This document shows positions 1-14,180 of a stretch of 64,000 nucleotides of DNA, one piece after another (position 1 is the stretch's first letter; the number at the start of each line of letters is the position of its first letter). The DNA comes from Brachyhypopomus gauderio. Lineage: Eukaryota; Chordata; Actinopteri; Gymnotiformes; Hypopomidae. The notes beneath the pieces were generated by a model that saw only the letters and a list, made by a program, of their open reading frames with translations, was not told the DNA's origin and searched no databases. A program made the position numbers and the translations under genes. The DNA is taken from positions 18,731,822 through 18,795,821 of the forward strand of contig NC_135223.1 in the NCBI RefSeq assembly GCF_052324685.1, written 5' to 3'.

Positions 1-364
1 AAATAAAAACAAAATCATGCATTTATGCCTCCTTCAACTTGTCCACAGGATAAAAAGCATCGGTAGAAAACCCCCTAGCATTTTAATCTCATCATTAATC
101 AAAACAACCCCAATCTCTCTTTAATTCTACTGCATTTACCGATCCAGCAAAAAAAAATAGCTGTGTGCTGTCAAACTCATTGATAATTTGCTCCTTTGTC
201 ACATTTGAAAAAAAAATGACCATACTGTTAAGTAATTAGGATGTGTGTGTGCATGAACCAGTCTCTAAGAGTGTTGCATGATGGACAGGGCCACTGCCGC
301 CCCCCAGAAGACAGCTCCGTATAGCATTGCTCAAGGAAAAGAGCCACAGGATCAGGTGTCTTCT
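1..364 (-). other. Probable SSR1 3' UTR and flank
   Basis: Sequence immediately downstream of the SSR1 stop codon on the minus strand. It is AT-rich with no ORF or recognisable repeat. It is probably 3' UTR running off the window edge; I see no clear AATAAA signal on the minus strand, so the polyadenylation site may lie outside. Confidence 0.45.
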
Positions 365-4840
<4,476 letters not shown>

Positions 4841-4933
4841 TTTAATAGCTGAAATATCGCAAACTAGCCAACGGTAGCAACGCGAACAGCGTCCTTAACC
4901 TGCAACTGACCAAAAAGAAACGTATCCGAACAC

Positions 4934-4945
4934 TGCGCATGCGCC
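4934..4945. promoter_or_regulatory. NRF1-type palindrome in the SSR1 promoter
   Basis: TGCGCATGCGCC, about 95 bp upstream of the SSR1 ATG, matches the NRF1 consensus YGCGCAYGCGCR except for the final base. NRF1 sites are typical of housekeeping promoters. Confidence 0.6.
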
Positions 4946-4971
4946 GGGTGAGAATATGGCACGCTGAAGCG

Positions 4972-4979
4972 TGACGTCA
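4972..4979. promoter_or_regulatory. CRE/ATF full palindrome TGACGTCA in the SSR1 promoter
   Basis: A perfect CRE palindrome about 130 bp upstream of the SSR1 start codon. CREB/ATF-family factors, including ER-stress factors such as ATF6 and XBP1, bind ACGT-core sites. SSR1 as a secretory-pathway gene is a plausible target, but the site alone does not prove ER-stress control. Confidence 0.55.
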
Positions 4980-5054
4980 CACGTTTTAAGAAACGTGATC
5001 GTCCCACAATACGTCCCATGTTTCAAGTCCGATAATGAGATTTTATGAACTATA

Positions 5055-6479
5055 CAGTCATGGCCAAAAGTTTTGAGAATGATACAAATATTAATTTTTA
5101 CAAAGTTTACTGCTTCATTTTTATAATGGCAATTTGCATATACTCCAGAATGTTATAAAGAGTGATCAGTTTAACAGCAATTAATTGCAAAGTCAATATT
5201 TGCCTAGAAAATTAACTTTATCCACCAAAACACATTTCAACTTCATTGCAGCCCTGCCTTAAAAGGACCAGCTAACATCGTTTCAGTGATTGCTCCATTA
5301 ACACAGGTGTGGGTGTTGATGAGGACAGGGCTGGAGATCAATCTGTCATGATTAAGTAAGAACGACACCACTGGACACTTTAAAAGGAGGCTGGTGCTTG
5401 GCATCATTGTTTCACTTCTGTTAACCATGGTTATCGCTAAAGAAACATGTGCAGTCATCATTGCACTGCACAAAAATGACCTAACAGGGAAGAGTATCAT
5501 AGCTAAAAAAATTGCACCTCAGTCAACAATCTATCGCATCGTCAAGAACTTCAAGGAGGGAGGTTCCATTGTTGCCAAAAAAGTTTCAGGGCGCCCAAGA
5601 AAGACCAGCAAGTGCTAGGGCCGTTTCAGCTGTGGGATCGGACTACCAGCAGTGCAGAGCTTGCTCAGGAATGGCAGTAGGCAGGTGTGAGTGCATCTGC
5701 ACACACTGTGAGGCGGAGACTCTTGGAGTGAGGCCTGGTCTCAAGGAGGGCAGCGAAGAAGCCACTTCTCTCCATAAAAATACATCAGGGGCATCTGGAA
5801 AACAGCTTGTTCGGAGAAGACGAGGTGAGCGCTACCACAAGTCTTGCCTCATGCTAACTGTAAAGCATCCTGAAACCATTCATGTGTGGGGTTGCTTCTC
5901 AGCCAAGAAAATCGGCTCTCTCCCAGTCTTGTCTAAAAACCCAGCCATGAATAAAGAATGGTACCAGAATGTCCTCAGAGAGCAACTTCTTCCAACCATG
6001 CAAGAGCAGTTTGGTGATCAACAATGCCTTTTCCAGCATGATGGAGCACCTTGCCATAAAGCAAAGGTGATAAACTAAATGGCCCAGGGAACAAAACCAT
6101 AGCGATTTTGGGTCCATGGCCTGGAAACTCCCCGGATCTTAATCCCATTGAGAACTTGTGGACAAACAAAAACCTACAAAAAAAAAATTCTGACAAAATG
6201 CAAGCATTAATTGTGCAAGAATGGACTGCTATCAGTCAGGATTTGGTCCAGAAGTTGATTGAGAGCATGCCACGGAGAATTGCAGAGGTCCCGAAGAAGG
6301 GTCAACACTGCAAATATTGATTTGCTGCAACTCATTCTAACTGTCAATAAAAGCTTTTGTTACTCATATGATTGCAATTATATTTCTGTATGTGATAACA
6401 TCTGACACACACAAAAACCAGAGTGCAGCAGATCATGTGAAAATATGTTTGTCATTCTCAAAACTTTTGGCCATGACTG
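5055..6479 (+). mobile_element. Tc1-like DNA transposon, degenerate, with TIRs and TA target duplication
   Basis: The ends are inverted repeats (CAGTCATGGCCAAAAGTTTT at the left, its reverse complement at the right), each flanked by TA (5053-5054 and 6480-6481), the Tc1/mariner target. Inside is a plus-strand transposase broken into several frames: an N-terminal helix-turn-helix region (about 5430-5610, ending in the GRPRKTSK-type AT-hook), then the DDE catalytic region (about 5780-6075, with VWGCFSAKK and FQHDGAPCHKA), then a C-terminal part (about 6105-6317, with NSPDLNPIENLW). Frames do not connect and the middle is shortened, so it cannot make transposase. It lies between SSR1 and zinc-finger gene A1. 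Confidence 0.93.
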
Positions 6480-6529
6480 TACATCACACTAAATGTTTAT
6501 AGTGTACATATAAATACAATCAAGGAACT

Positions 6530-6790
6530 GGACTCAGACATTCCACACTCCCCATCCCAAGGTTTTGCTAATGGCCACCTCTTTATTTTAACATTATACG
6601 TTGAAAACATCAGGTAAAAACGAATTAAAATAGGACTAATCAACAAGCCAAAGGCAACGGTGGTAAAGCTCCCCTAGGAGTAAGGAAGGAACCGGGGGTC
6701 TGTTAAGGGCTTATCTGCAATGAACATCCGCCCTAAAACATTTGCGAAGGGTACATGAAGTATATAGGTGTTGTTGTTGTTGTTTAAAAC
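6530..6790. repeat. Worn copy of the otophysan interspersed repeat
   Basis: About 6640-6700 resembles the block GCCAAAGGCGACAGTGG with its downstream AAACTCCCTA motif, seen in better copies near 32.6 and 47.4 kb. Only part is recognisable here. There is no coding capacity. Confidence 0.5.
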
Positions 6791-6920
6791 TCAATTATGG
6801 GTGATTGAGAACCTCTTGCGCAGCCACTGGTCCAGTCCGGTAGGTGTCAGACACATATGTCTGCCTCCACGTTTTCTTTACTGAAGCGTTTGTCCGTTAA
6901 CCGGAAGAACTCCTTGAGCA

Positions 6921-6983
6921 ATGGAGGCGGTGACCAAAAAAGCATCTTTGCTGTATGACCTGCTCATACAAATTCCTTCTTAA
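6921..6983 (+). other. Short upstream ORF (20 codons) ahead of zinc-finger gene A1
   Basis: ATG at 6921 opens a 20-codon frame (begins MEAVTKKASLLYD) that stops 24 nt before the A1 start codon. If transcription starts upstream it would be a uORF that could lower translation of A1. It is not in frame-fusion with A1 and resembles no known protein. Confidence 0.35.
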
Positions 6984-7007
6984 GACATTATTTACTGTAT
7001 AATAAAG

Positions 7008-7446
7008 ATGGCGGTGGTCGACTCACGGTTTCATGTTCAGCTAACCGCTATCCTTGACACGCTGTTGAAAACAGCTGTTACAGACATATGTGCGCTCACC
7101 GACGAGTGGAGCGCGACTTTACAAATGGAAATAACACTGAGCAAATCCGAGAACGAAGATTTAAAGCGCAGACTACAGATTATGGAGGAGAATCTCGCGC
7201 ACAGGATGGGTTTGGAGAAAATGGGGTATCCGAACACAAATCCCAGGCTCTCGGGTACTGGAAGTGCAGATTGTTTAAAAAAACTATATGGTCAGTGACT
7301 GGGGATCTTGGATTGGATTGTGTAGCTAGTACAAGAACCATCTTACCCAGAATATGTACATAAATAATATATATATGCATCTAGACACCTAGCTGTCTTC
7401 ATAAACACTATATATTTATGAAGACAGTATTTATGAAGACAGCTAG

Positions 7447-7514
<68 letters not shown>

Positions 7515-10197
7515 ACACACAAGTTTATAATATGAATCTTTTTTCAGAGTGTGGGCAAAAGACAGTGGAGAGTGAAAGAAAACCTAAAGGAGGTCAGTGG
7601 GTAGGTATTTGTCATGAATGTTATTTGCTGAATGTCATCATCTGAAAACCTAAAATAACCAAGATGTTTTTATTAAAGCGTTTTTGTTTTGCTAGTTACA
7701 TAAAATGTGTATTCTGTGCATATGATGATGTGATTCTCCTTATTAGATCAACATCAACATTAGATCATGTTTGGATTCTTTGTAACCTTCCTCTTGTGTT
7801 AGCTTCCTGTCTGTTACTCTCTCATATGTTAACAGGTCAGTTTTGACCCATGACTCAAATCAGCCATTAGACACAATAAAAACAAATTATTTACCATCCA
7901 TTTTGTTTCTTACCTCTTGGTTGTGTTGTTAGGCTTCCTTAACCATGAAAGTATTGGTTTTAATGTGTGTTGTGCCCCCGTAGGACTTTCTATTGACAGC
8001 ATACACAACAGTATACACAACTTTAAACTGATTTGGCTTTACTGTAAATGTCTGCCTTTCCTTGTTTTGTGAAAAAGGCAAAGATTGAAGCCCCTAACTG
8101 AAGATCAAAATGGTTGGAGGAAGAGCTCGCTGTTGGTATATAGTGTGTTTATCATTTCAGTTTTGGCAATTATTATTGTTTTCTAATTATACCTGGGTCG
8201 AAACTGACCCTCACAACAGAAATCTCAATTTTAACAAGAGCATTTTATAATTTAGTAAGTTTTTTATTTTGTTTAACTAGAAGTTCCTGACAAAGTCAAA
8301 AAGTCTTGATGCAATAAACAAATTTATGTAGGCCTAGTGCTTTTGTGCTTTTGTGCATTTAAAACCTACAAATGAGTCGGTCATGACCCTAACACTAGAG
8401 GAAGGTTAAACATTGTGAAACATTTGTATCTGTTATGACACCATAAACACACGGTGTTGTAGAATTAGTAGTTTTCCAAAGATTACAATATGATCAACTG
8501 AAATGTTTGACCATGAATTAATTATGAAGATTTGTTCTTCATGGGTATGAATATATGCTTACATGCTACAAAGATGTAAATTGCATTTTCTGTTAATGGA
8601 GTGTTAACAAAGAGCTTTTACAATGCCTATCTTCATGCATTTTGTGCATGTCCTTGTTTTTTTCTACAATTTTTTTTATTTGGTCTTGCAGCACTGGAGT
8701 CCTGTGTTGGCAGGAATAAAAGAGGAAGAGATGGAGATATCCATTATGGGCAGAACAAAGGGTAAATTGGATGGTAAGATCAGACTTAGGAATGTTGGCT
8801 ACTTTTCACTAGCATTGTGAGCAAAGGCCAAGAGCTCATTTAGAGTAATTACTTATCTCTTTATTCATCATTGATTTGGTCCTTTATTTGTTGAATGATT
8901 GGCTTACATAACATATATAAATTTATGCTTTCATATATGTTTATGCAATTCAAAAAATGTGTTCAAAAGCTATTGAACCCTAGATTTTGAAATTATATTG
9001 CATAGATTTCAAGCAATACTCATGCAGACTCAAGCAATTCCAACAAACTAGCACAGAAGTCACATTACATTGTTTGCAGTGGTTGGTAATTGAAAACGTA
9101 CATGACAAGTGATTTTTGTATGTGCTTCTTTTTTGCCAGCAGCATCCAAAGATGTATTTCATACTATTCATCATACAGATTCGAACCGCCAAATTTCAGA
9201 CCTCAAGACTGAACCTGAGAGCATTGCAGAACATGGGTCCCAAAACACAGAAGCTGAGTGCAACAAAGGCTTCACCCTAGACTGTGAATATGAGACTCAG
9301 GACTGTCTGGCTCTTGATGGGGATCTCGAGATAGAGCATCAGAGCCTTCAACATATCCAACTCTCTCCAACAAAAACAGAGGGGGACATAGAGGAGGAGG
9401 AGGAGGAGGAGGAGAAGGAGGAAGAAGCAGAGGGGGACAATGATGGAAGAACTGAGGAGCATGAACAGTGTGATTTTTTAAATGTAGTGCCACCTGGTCT
9501 ACTTGACCACACAGCTTTGTTTAATAACCCAGAATCTACCAGCTCAGATTGCAGTGTACTTGTAACACTGGAAGAAAATGCTGACATGTCCACAACGGCC
9601 ACAAAAGTTAAACCTTCAAATGCGTCTGAGACAACCTTGGGTCATTCCAGTGGGAAGAAAAAGAAAGGACCTAGATTTATTTGCAACATCTGTGGAAAAA
9701 GTCTTTCGTCAAAATATTCGCTTACTGTTCATTACACACTGCATACTGGAGAGAGGCCATATGCATGCACTCAGTGTGGAAAGAGATTTGTTAACAAAAC
9801 TAACCTGCAGATCCATCAGAATATCCACACAGGTGCAAAACCATATGTCTGCACTCTGTGTCCAAAGTCATTTAGTGATCCAAGCCCTTTCGGAAGGCAT
9901 AAAAGGATGCACAGCAAAGAATTACAGCAAAGTAGCCACAGTCCAAAATGTACATTTATTTGTAATATCTGTGGGAAAAGCCTTTCAACAAAACAAGGAT
10001 TAACATACCACCTCACAATGCATAATGGTGGAAGGCCCTTTACATGTACTTGGTGTGGAAAAAGTTTTGTTCAAAAACATAACTTAAAAATTCACCAGAA
10101 CATCCACACTGGTGCAAAACCCTATGCATGCACAATGTGCTCAAAGTCGTTTGCTGACCCCAGCAGTCTTAAAAAACATAAACGACTGCACATGTAA
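7008..10197 (+). CDS. Zinc-finger gene A1: four exons, six C2H2 fingers (intact)
   Basis: Predicted nuclear DNA-binding protein of 491 aa. Exons are 7008-7290, 7548-7600, 8692-8773 and 9140-10197; junction phases 1, 0, 1 join without a stop. Exon 1 encodes a helical, coiled-coil-like N-terminal domain (VQLTAILDTLLKTAVTDICA, then a charged heptad-like stretch) common to many teleost C2H2 genes. Exon 3 contains IKEEE and exon 4 LKTEPE, both psi-K-x-E SUMO motifs. Exon 4 then has a polyglutamate run and six fingers in two groups of three, separated by a Ser-rich spacer (KELQQSSHSPKC); fingers 4-6 are a duplicate of 1-3. TGE(R)P-type linkers (HTGERPY, HTGAKPY) join fingers within each group. The exon 4 acceptor is a CAGCAG tandem that could drop one Ala. 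Stop is followed by AATAAA at 10605 and 10637. Target and function are unknown. Confidence 0.88.
7380..7453. repeat. Hairpin in intron 1 of A1, kept in A2 and A3
   Basis: Inverted arms AGACACCTAGCTGTCTTCAT and its complement close a short loop, with a partial third copy. The same hairpin is present at about 36157-36216 (A2) and 49003-49064 (A3), so it predates the duplications. It looks like a tiny MITE or a palindrome; no coding capacity. Confidence 0.7.
7454..7520. repeat. (TA)n then CA-rich microsatellite
   Basis: About 25 TA repeats followed by an AC-rich tail in A1 intron 1, directly after the hairpin. The A2 and A3 copies of this intron lack the long TA run, so it expanded in A1 only. 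Confidence 0.9.
7786..8405. mobile_element. piggyBac-like non-autonomous element in A1 intron 2
   Basis: Ends are inverted: CCTTCCTCTTGTGTTAG at the left and CTAACACTAGAGGAAGG at the right, next to TTAA at the right (8406-8409) and TGTAA at the left. The matching introns of A2 (37440-37465) and A3 (49720-49745) read TTCTTAAACATTGTG with no insert, which gives the empty TTAA site. No transposase ORF. Assignment to piggyBac rests on the TTAA target and the end sequence. Confidence 0.7.
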
Positions 10198-10604
10198 TAG
10201 GTATTTAAAAAATAGTAGAAATTACCTGAAGGAGTGGACTGAAACATTTGGAATCTCAGATTAGATGTATCGGACACAACTTTTAAAACAAATCACCTGT
10301 GGAAAGGCATCATTTGGTTCTAGCAAAGATGACAAACTTGTAGGATTACCCTATTTAAGAGATAAGATGTATTTCATTTAGCTATTTTCATAGTTGTAAA
10401 GTGTTTGAAAACCTGACATGTGCTTGGGCCTGAAGTAGCCAACAACAGGCTACACTTTGACATATAGTAGCATTTGTAGACCAAAGATTCTCAAAACAGT
10501 CCTCTAGACCTCCAGCTGCACCAGGTTTTTATTTGTTTGATTTTTGCTCAGTATCCGCGCCTTTTGATAAAGTGCTACGGAGCAACTGTAAGAGATTTTT
10601 GGTC

Positions 10605-10642
10605 AATAAATGATAAAATGAAAGTTGAATATATACAATAAA
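10605..10642 (+). terminator. Polyadenylation signals of A1
   Basis: Two AATAAA hexamers (10605-10610 and 10637-10642) about 410-440 nt after the A1 stop codon. Equivalent signals follow A2, A3, B1 and duplicate copies of this 3' region. Confidence 0.55.
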
Positions 10643-10674
10643 ATTGTGATCTGTTTAATAATTATCACAATTAT

Positions 10675-10958
10675 CAGGGTTGCCAACTCTCACGCATTGA
10701 GCGTGAAACACGCATTTGACCGTTTTCACACGCTCTCACGCCACACTTGCGATATCTCACGCAGAAAAAAAAATTAGTTTATTTACCTCTGATCCACATC
10801 TAAGATTCAATGAGTTACTAGTTTGCTCTGGCGATATAATACTTAATTTGTGTCCATTTTATGTTCGCCACCCCATCCCCCATCCCCCCCCCCCACACTC
10901 TCCACCTCCTCCAGGTTCAAATCTCACTCCAAGCGATCTTCAAAAGTTGGCAACCCTG
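10675..10958 (+). mobile_element. CAGGGTTGCCAAC short transposon, copy 1 (whole)
   Basis: TIRs CAGGGTTGCCAAC / GTTGGCAACCCTG bound about 280 bp without an ORF, rich in CACGC motifs at the left and ending GTTCAAATCTCACTCCAAGC. Copy 5 at the right edge of the 14.8 kb block is in the same orientation. Probably a non-autonomous DNA element; family uncertain. Confidence 0.8.
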
Positions 10959-10959
10959 C

Positions 10960-11430
10960 TGGTATCTGTGTAAAGCTGCTGTCAGTGTTAGTGTATTGGT
11001 ATCTTTGTAATGTTAGTCCACTGCTGTCAGTGTTAGTGTACTGGTATCTGTGTAATGCTGGTCCACTGCTGTCAGTGTTAGTGTACTGGTATCTGTGTAA
11101 TGCTGGTCCACTGCTGTCAGTGTTAGTGTACTGGTATCTGTGTAATGCTGGTCCACTGCTGTCAGTGTTAGTGTACTGGTATCTGTGTAATGCTGGTCCA
11201 CTGCTGTCAGTGTTAGTGTACTGGTATCTGTGTAATGCTGGTCCACTGCTGTCAGTGTTAGTGTACTGGTATCTGTGTAATGCTGGTCCACTGCTGTCAG
11301 TGTTAGTGTACTGGTATCTGTGTAATGCTGGTCCACTGCTGTCAGTGTTAGTGTACTGGTATCTGTGTAATGCTGGTCCACTGCTGTCAGTGTTAGTGTA
11401 CTGGTATCTGTAATGCTGGTTCACTGGTTC
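10960..11430. repeat. 45-bp minisatellite, about ten units
   Basis: Tandem 45-bp unit (starts CTGCTGTCAGTGTTAGTGTA) repeated nearly without change. Because 45 is a multiple of three, all frames stay open and give false ORFs on both strands (for example a 15-residue repeat LLSVLVYWYLCNAGP). The first unit is fused to the right end of the neighbouring short transposon, so the array was seeded at the insertion boundary. Confidence 0.95.
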
Positions 11431-11787
11431 CCCCCAGAGCAGAGAGTGGAATCATTCATAGCCTACCTGAAAAGGGAAGATGGTGTTACTAACTTATTAC
11501 CAATAGCTAGAATTGGGACTAGTAATCAAACTTACTAATCATGTTACTGCTAACTACATGAGGTTTTTGTTATCAGCTGTATTGAGTGTGATAAGCATCA
11601 CTGTGGATTTCGTGATCACTTTCTGATTGGCTAGCTTATTTTATGGGAATACCCTAGAACCCCTGTCCAACCTGCTAAACAAATTGTGAAATTGCTGTAC
11701 TTCAATTGGAAGACCGGTTGGGTTGACCATCATTAGCTACAGTAGCTAGATATGTATCTTATCCAGCTAAACCGAAATGTCAATATG
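11431..11787. other. Unassigned sequence
   Basis: Unique-looking AT-rich stretch with no ORF, RNA gene or repeat that I recognise. Confidence 0.4.
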
Positions 11788-11941
11788 TCTCATGCATTGA
11801 GCGTGAGACACACGCATTTGACCGTCTTCACACACTCTCACGCCACACTTCCGAGACCCCCCCCCGGTCAACAATTTATACACGCCACCTCCTACAGGTT
11901 CAAATCTCACTCCAAGCGATCTTGAAAAGTTGGCAACCCTG
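11788..11941 (+). mobile_element. CAGGGTTGCCAAC short transposon, copy 2 (left end missing)
   Basis: Matches copy 1 from the CATGCATTGAGCGTGAG region through GTTGGCAACCCTG, including TTCAAATCTCACTCCAAGCG. The left TIR is absent. Confidence 0.75.
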
Positions 11942-13247
11942 CAATATCTAATTTTAATAAGTTAGTTCTGTTTTACATTTTTTTTCAGTTGCTTGTGGTA
12001 TAACATTGTAGTGTAACCATGATGACCCTATGCCTATCTATAACTGGAATTACATATGGTATATCATAGGCCTATACAGCATTTTAACATGAGATGACAT
12101 TCAGTACATTCAGTATGGATGGTTAAAGCTACAATAGACTTTTTGTGATACATTTTCTAAACTTTTTCTGACAGATAACAGTTTTTACTTCCCAAACTGA
12201 AAAGGTTGGAACTTATAGTATGTTATGTGCTGAATTCTAAGCTTTTAGAAATGTGTAAACTTTACATTACAACAGTTCTAACCACAGTGTCAGCAAAACG
12301 GACCAGAGCTGAGTCGTGTTTGCGATCGAGTCTGTTCATTGGTTGAGTGTCAGGGACCGGAAGCTTCTGCCCACAGCGATCATAGTCATTTAATTCACCG
12401 GCCTAGAGGTCATGCAGTGGAAACTAAAACCCAGGGTGCATTGTCAACAAATGCTGCATTTATTGACCTGTCACAGATCCACAGTCATACTGGGTGAACT
12501 TATTTTTTCAAAGATTTATGTCAAAATAAAGACATAAAAAGTAAAGCTTTTACAGCATGAGAGAGAGAGAGTATACAAATGTCAGGATCTTTATTCAAAT
12601 CTTTATTCATTAGCTTGAAATTGCAAGAAGGTGGAAAGAAAAATGGCTGGTTTATTTGCCTTCTGTTCATTTCTTTGTAGACTGCTGGGGACAGTATGTC
12701 TGCAGAGGGTTAGACTGATTTCTTCATGCTTACAACCTCAAATGATGCAAATGTGCACTTTATTTTTTATTTTGCATCATCGTCCTTTACTCTTATGTAT
12801 TATAACTTTAGACTACAACGAACTGAAATTGTATGGCCCTAGTTGGGCTGATTATAACCTGCTATAACCTAAAATGATTTATAGACTTCTAAATTTGTTG
12901 TAAAAAATGTGTCTGTACATGTGTCTGTCCACCCGTCCTTTGCTAAAAACAGCTTACATCACAAAGACTAGTTAGTGGGATGAAGAAAACCAAGCTAAAA
13001 AGAAAAATGTATATTTGCTTGACATAACCCCTGCTTGATTTATAAACACACACACACACCACAAAGTTGGTGTGGTGTTGCTGGCAACCTAAGATTAGCT
13101 TGTTTCTGATGTTAAATCTACAGGTTAGCATTGGCATATTTTAAAATGACTGAAAATACCTTCATAATGTTCCCAGCTTGGTGTTTGTCCTGGTATTATT
13201 GTGAGCCTGTGCTCTCACGGTGTCTCATAAGTGGTTTACTGCATATT
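11942..13247. other. Intergenic, no gene seen
   Basis: AT-rich sequence with scattered short ORFs that look like chance (for example 12631-12867). A moderately GC stretch near 12290-12480 looks like worn repeat but I cannot name it. Confidence 0.4.
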
Positions 13248-13421
13248 AGTGCTGTCAATTCCAGGTGCCGTGATTAAAAGTCCTCACCAGGATTTTGCTC
13301 AAGCTTGCTAGATTTTCTAATTAGCAATCCAGGTAAAATTAGTGGAATCAACACAATCCAGGAAGCCTGAGCAAAATCCTAGTGAGGACTTTTAATCGCG
13401 GCACCTGGAATTGACAGCACT
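13248..13421. mobile_element. 174-bp MITE with 10-bp target duplication
   Basis: Long terminal inverted repeats of about 55-60 bp (begin AGTGCTGTCAATTCCAGGTG, end with the complement) flank a short centre. ACTGCATATT occurs directly before (13238-13247) and directly after (13422-13431). A 10-bp duplication is longer than the 8 bp of hAT and suggests a Mutator-like family. No ORF. Confidence 0.85.
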
Positions 13422-14180
13422 ACTGCATATTTAACACTATTTGTGGTCAAACAAACACCTAAGCACTGAAATAAGTCTGCATTAGAGGGCCTTATAGAGG
13501 TGGGGCTGGTGATGGACGGTGATGGATAGAGGGGGTGGGGCTTAGAAGTTGTACAAGCTCATCTCAAAGTTAGATCTCTGTACACCAGAGGTGTGGCCAT
13601 GACAAAAGGTGGCGTGTGTCGAAAGGTGACATGGGAGTATCGAAAGGTGGCATGGGCATGACAATATGGTGTCAATTACACAATGAGAAAAAAAAAGAAC
13701 GGCTAGTAGGCTGGTAGGAGTATTGTAACGTTCGCACAAGTATTCACTCCCAGACAGCTTGTCAACTATTTTTATTTAAAAATTAACACAAGTGGACTCA
13801 CTCAAAAAGTGACTGCTTCCCTGTCAGTCCCAAGAGCCTGTCCTGCCCTCTCTCTCTCTCCCCCTGTCCCCACTCCCACACAACAGCTTAAAGGAAGAGT
13901 ATCACAACAATCCAGAGGTGGGGACTCGAGTCACATGACTTGGACTCGAGTCAGACTCGAGTCATTAATATTAAGACTTTTGACTTGACTTGAAAAAATA
14001 TTCAGAGACTTAGACTTGACTTGGACTTTTACATCAATAACTTGGGACTTGAATTGGACTTGAACCTGTTTACTTGCAAAGACTTGATTTTTTTTTACCC
14101 CAAATCTAAATTTTAAAACGCATATTAATATTTATAAAGTGTGCCCCATTAATTTCATTTCCGTCCTTCTGACGCAAACA

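Noticed and set aside
5394-6320. A functional Tc1 transposase
   Set aside because: The frames are disjointed and the catalytic region shortened.
9272-9602. Minus-strand Ser/Leu-rich ORFs opposite A1 exon 4 (also opposite A2 and A3)
   Set aside because: They are the reverse of the polyglutamate (GAG) run and finger sequence in the real gene.
10850-11424. ORFs of 122-187 codons with a 15-residue repeat on both strands
   Set aside because: They follow from the 45-bp minisatellite. No signal peptide, neighbour or conserved domain supports a protein.
10960-11430. CRISPR-like regular repeats
   Set aside because: There are no unique spacers between the units, and this is a vertebrate genome.
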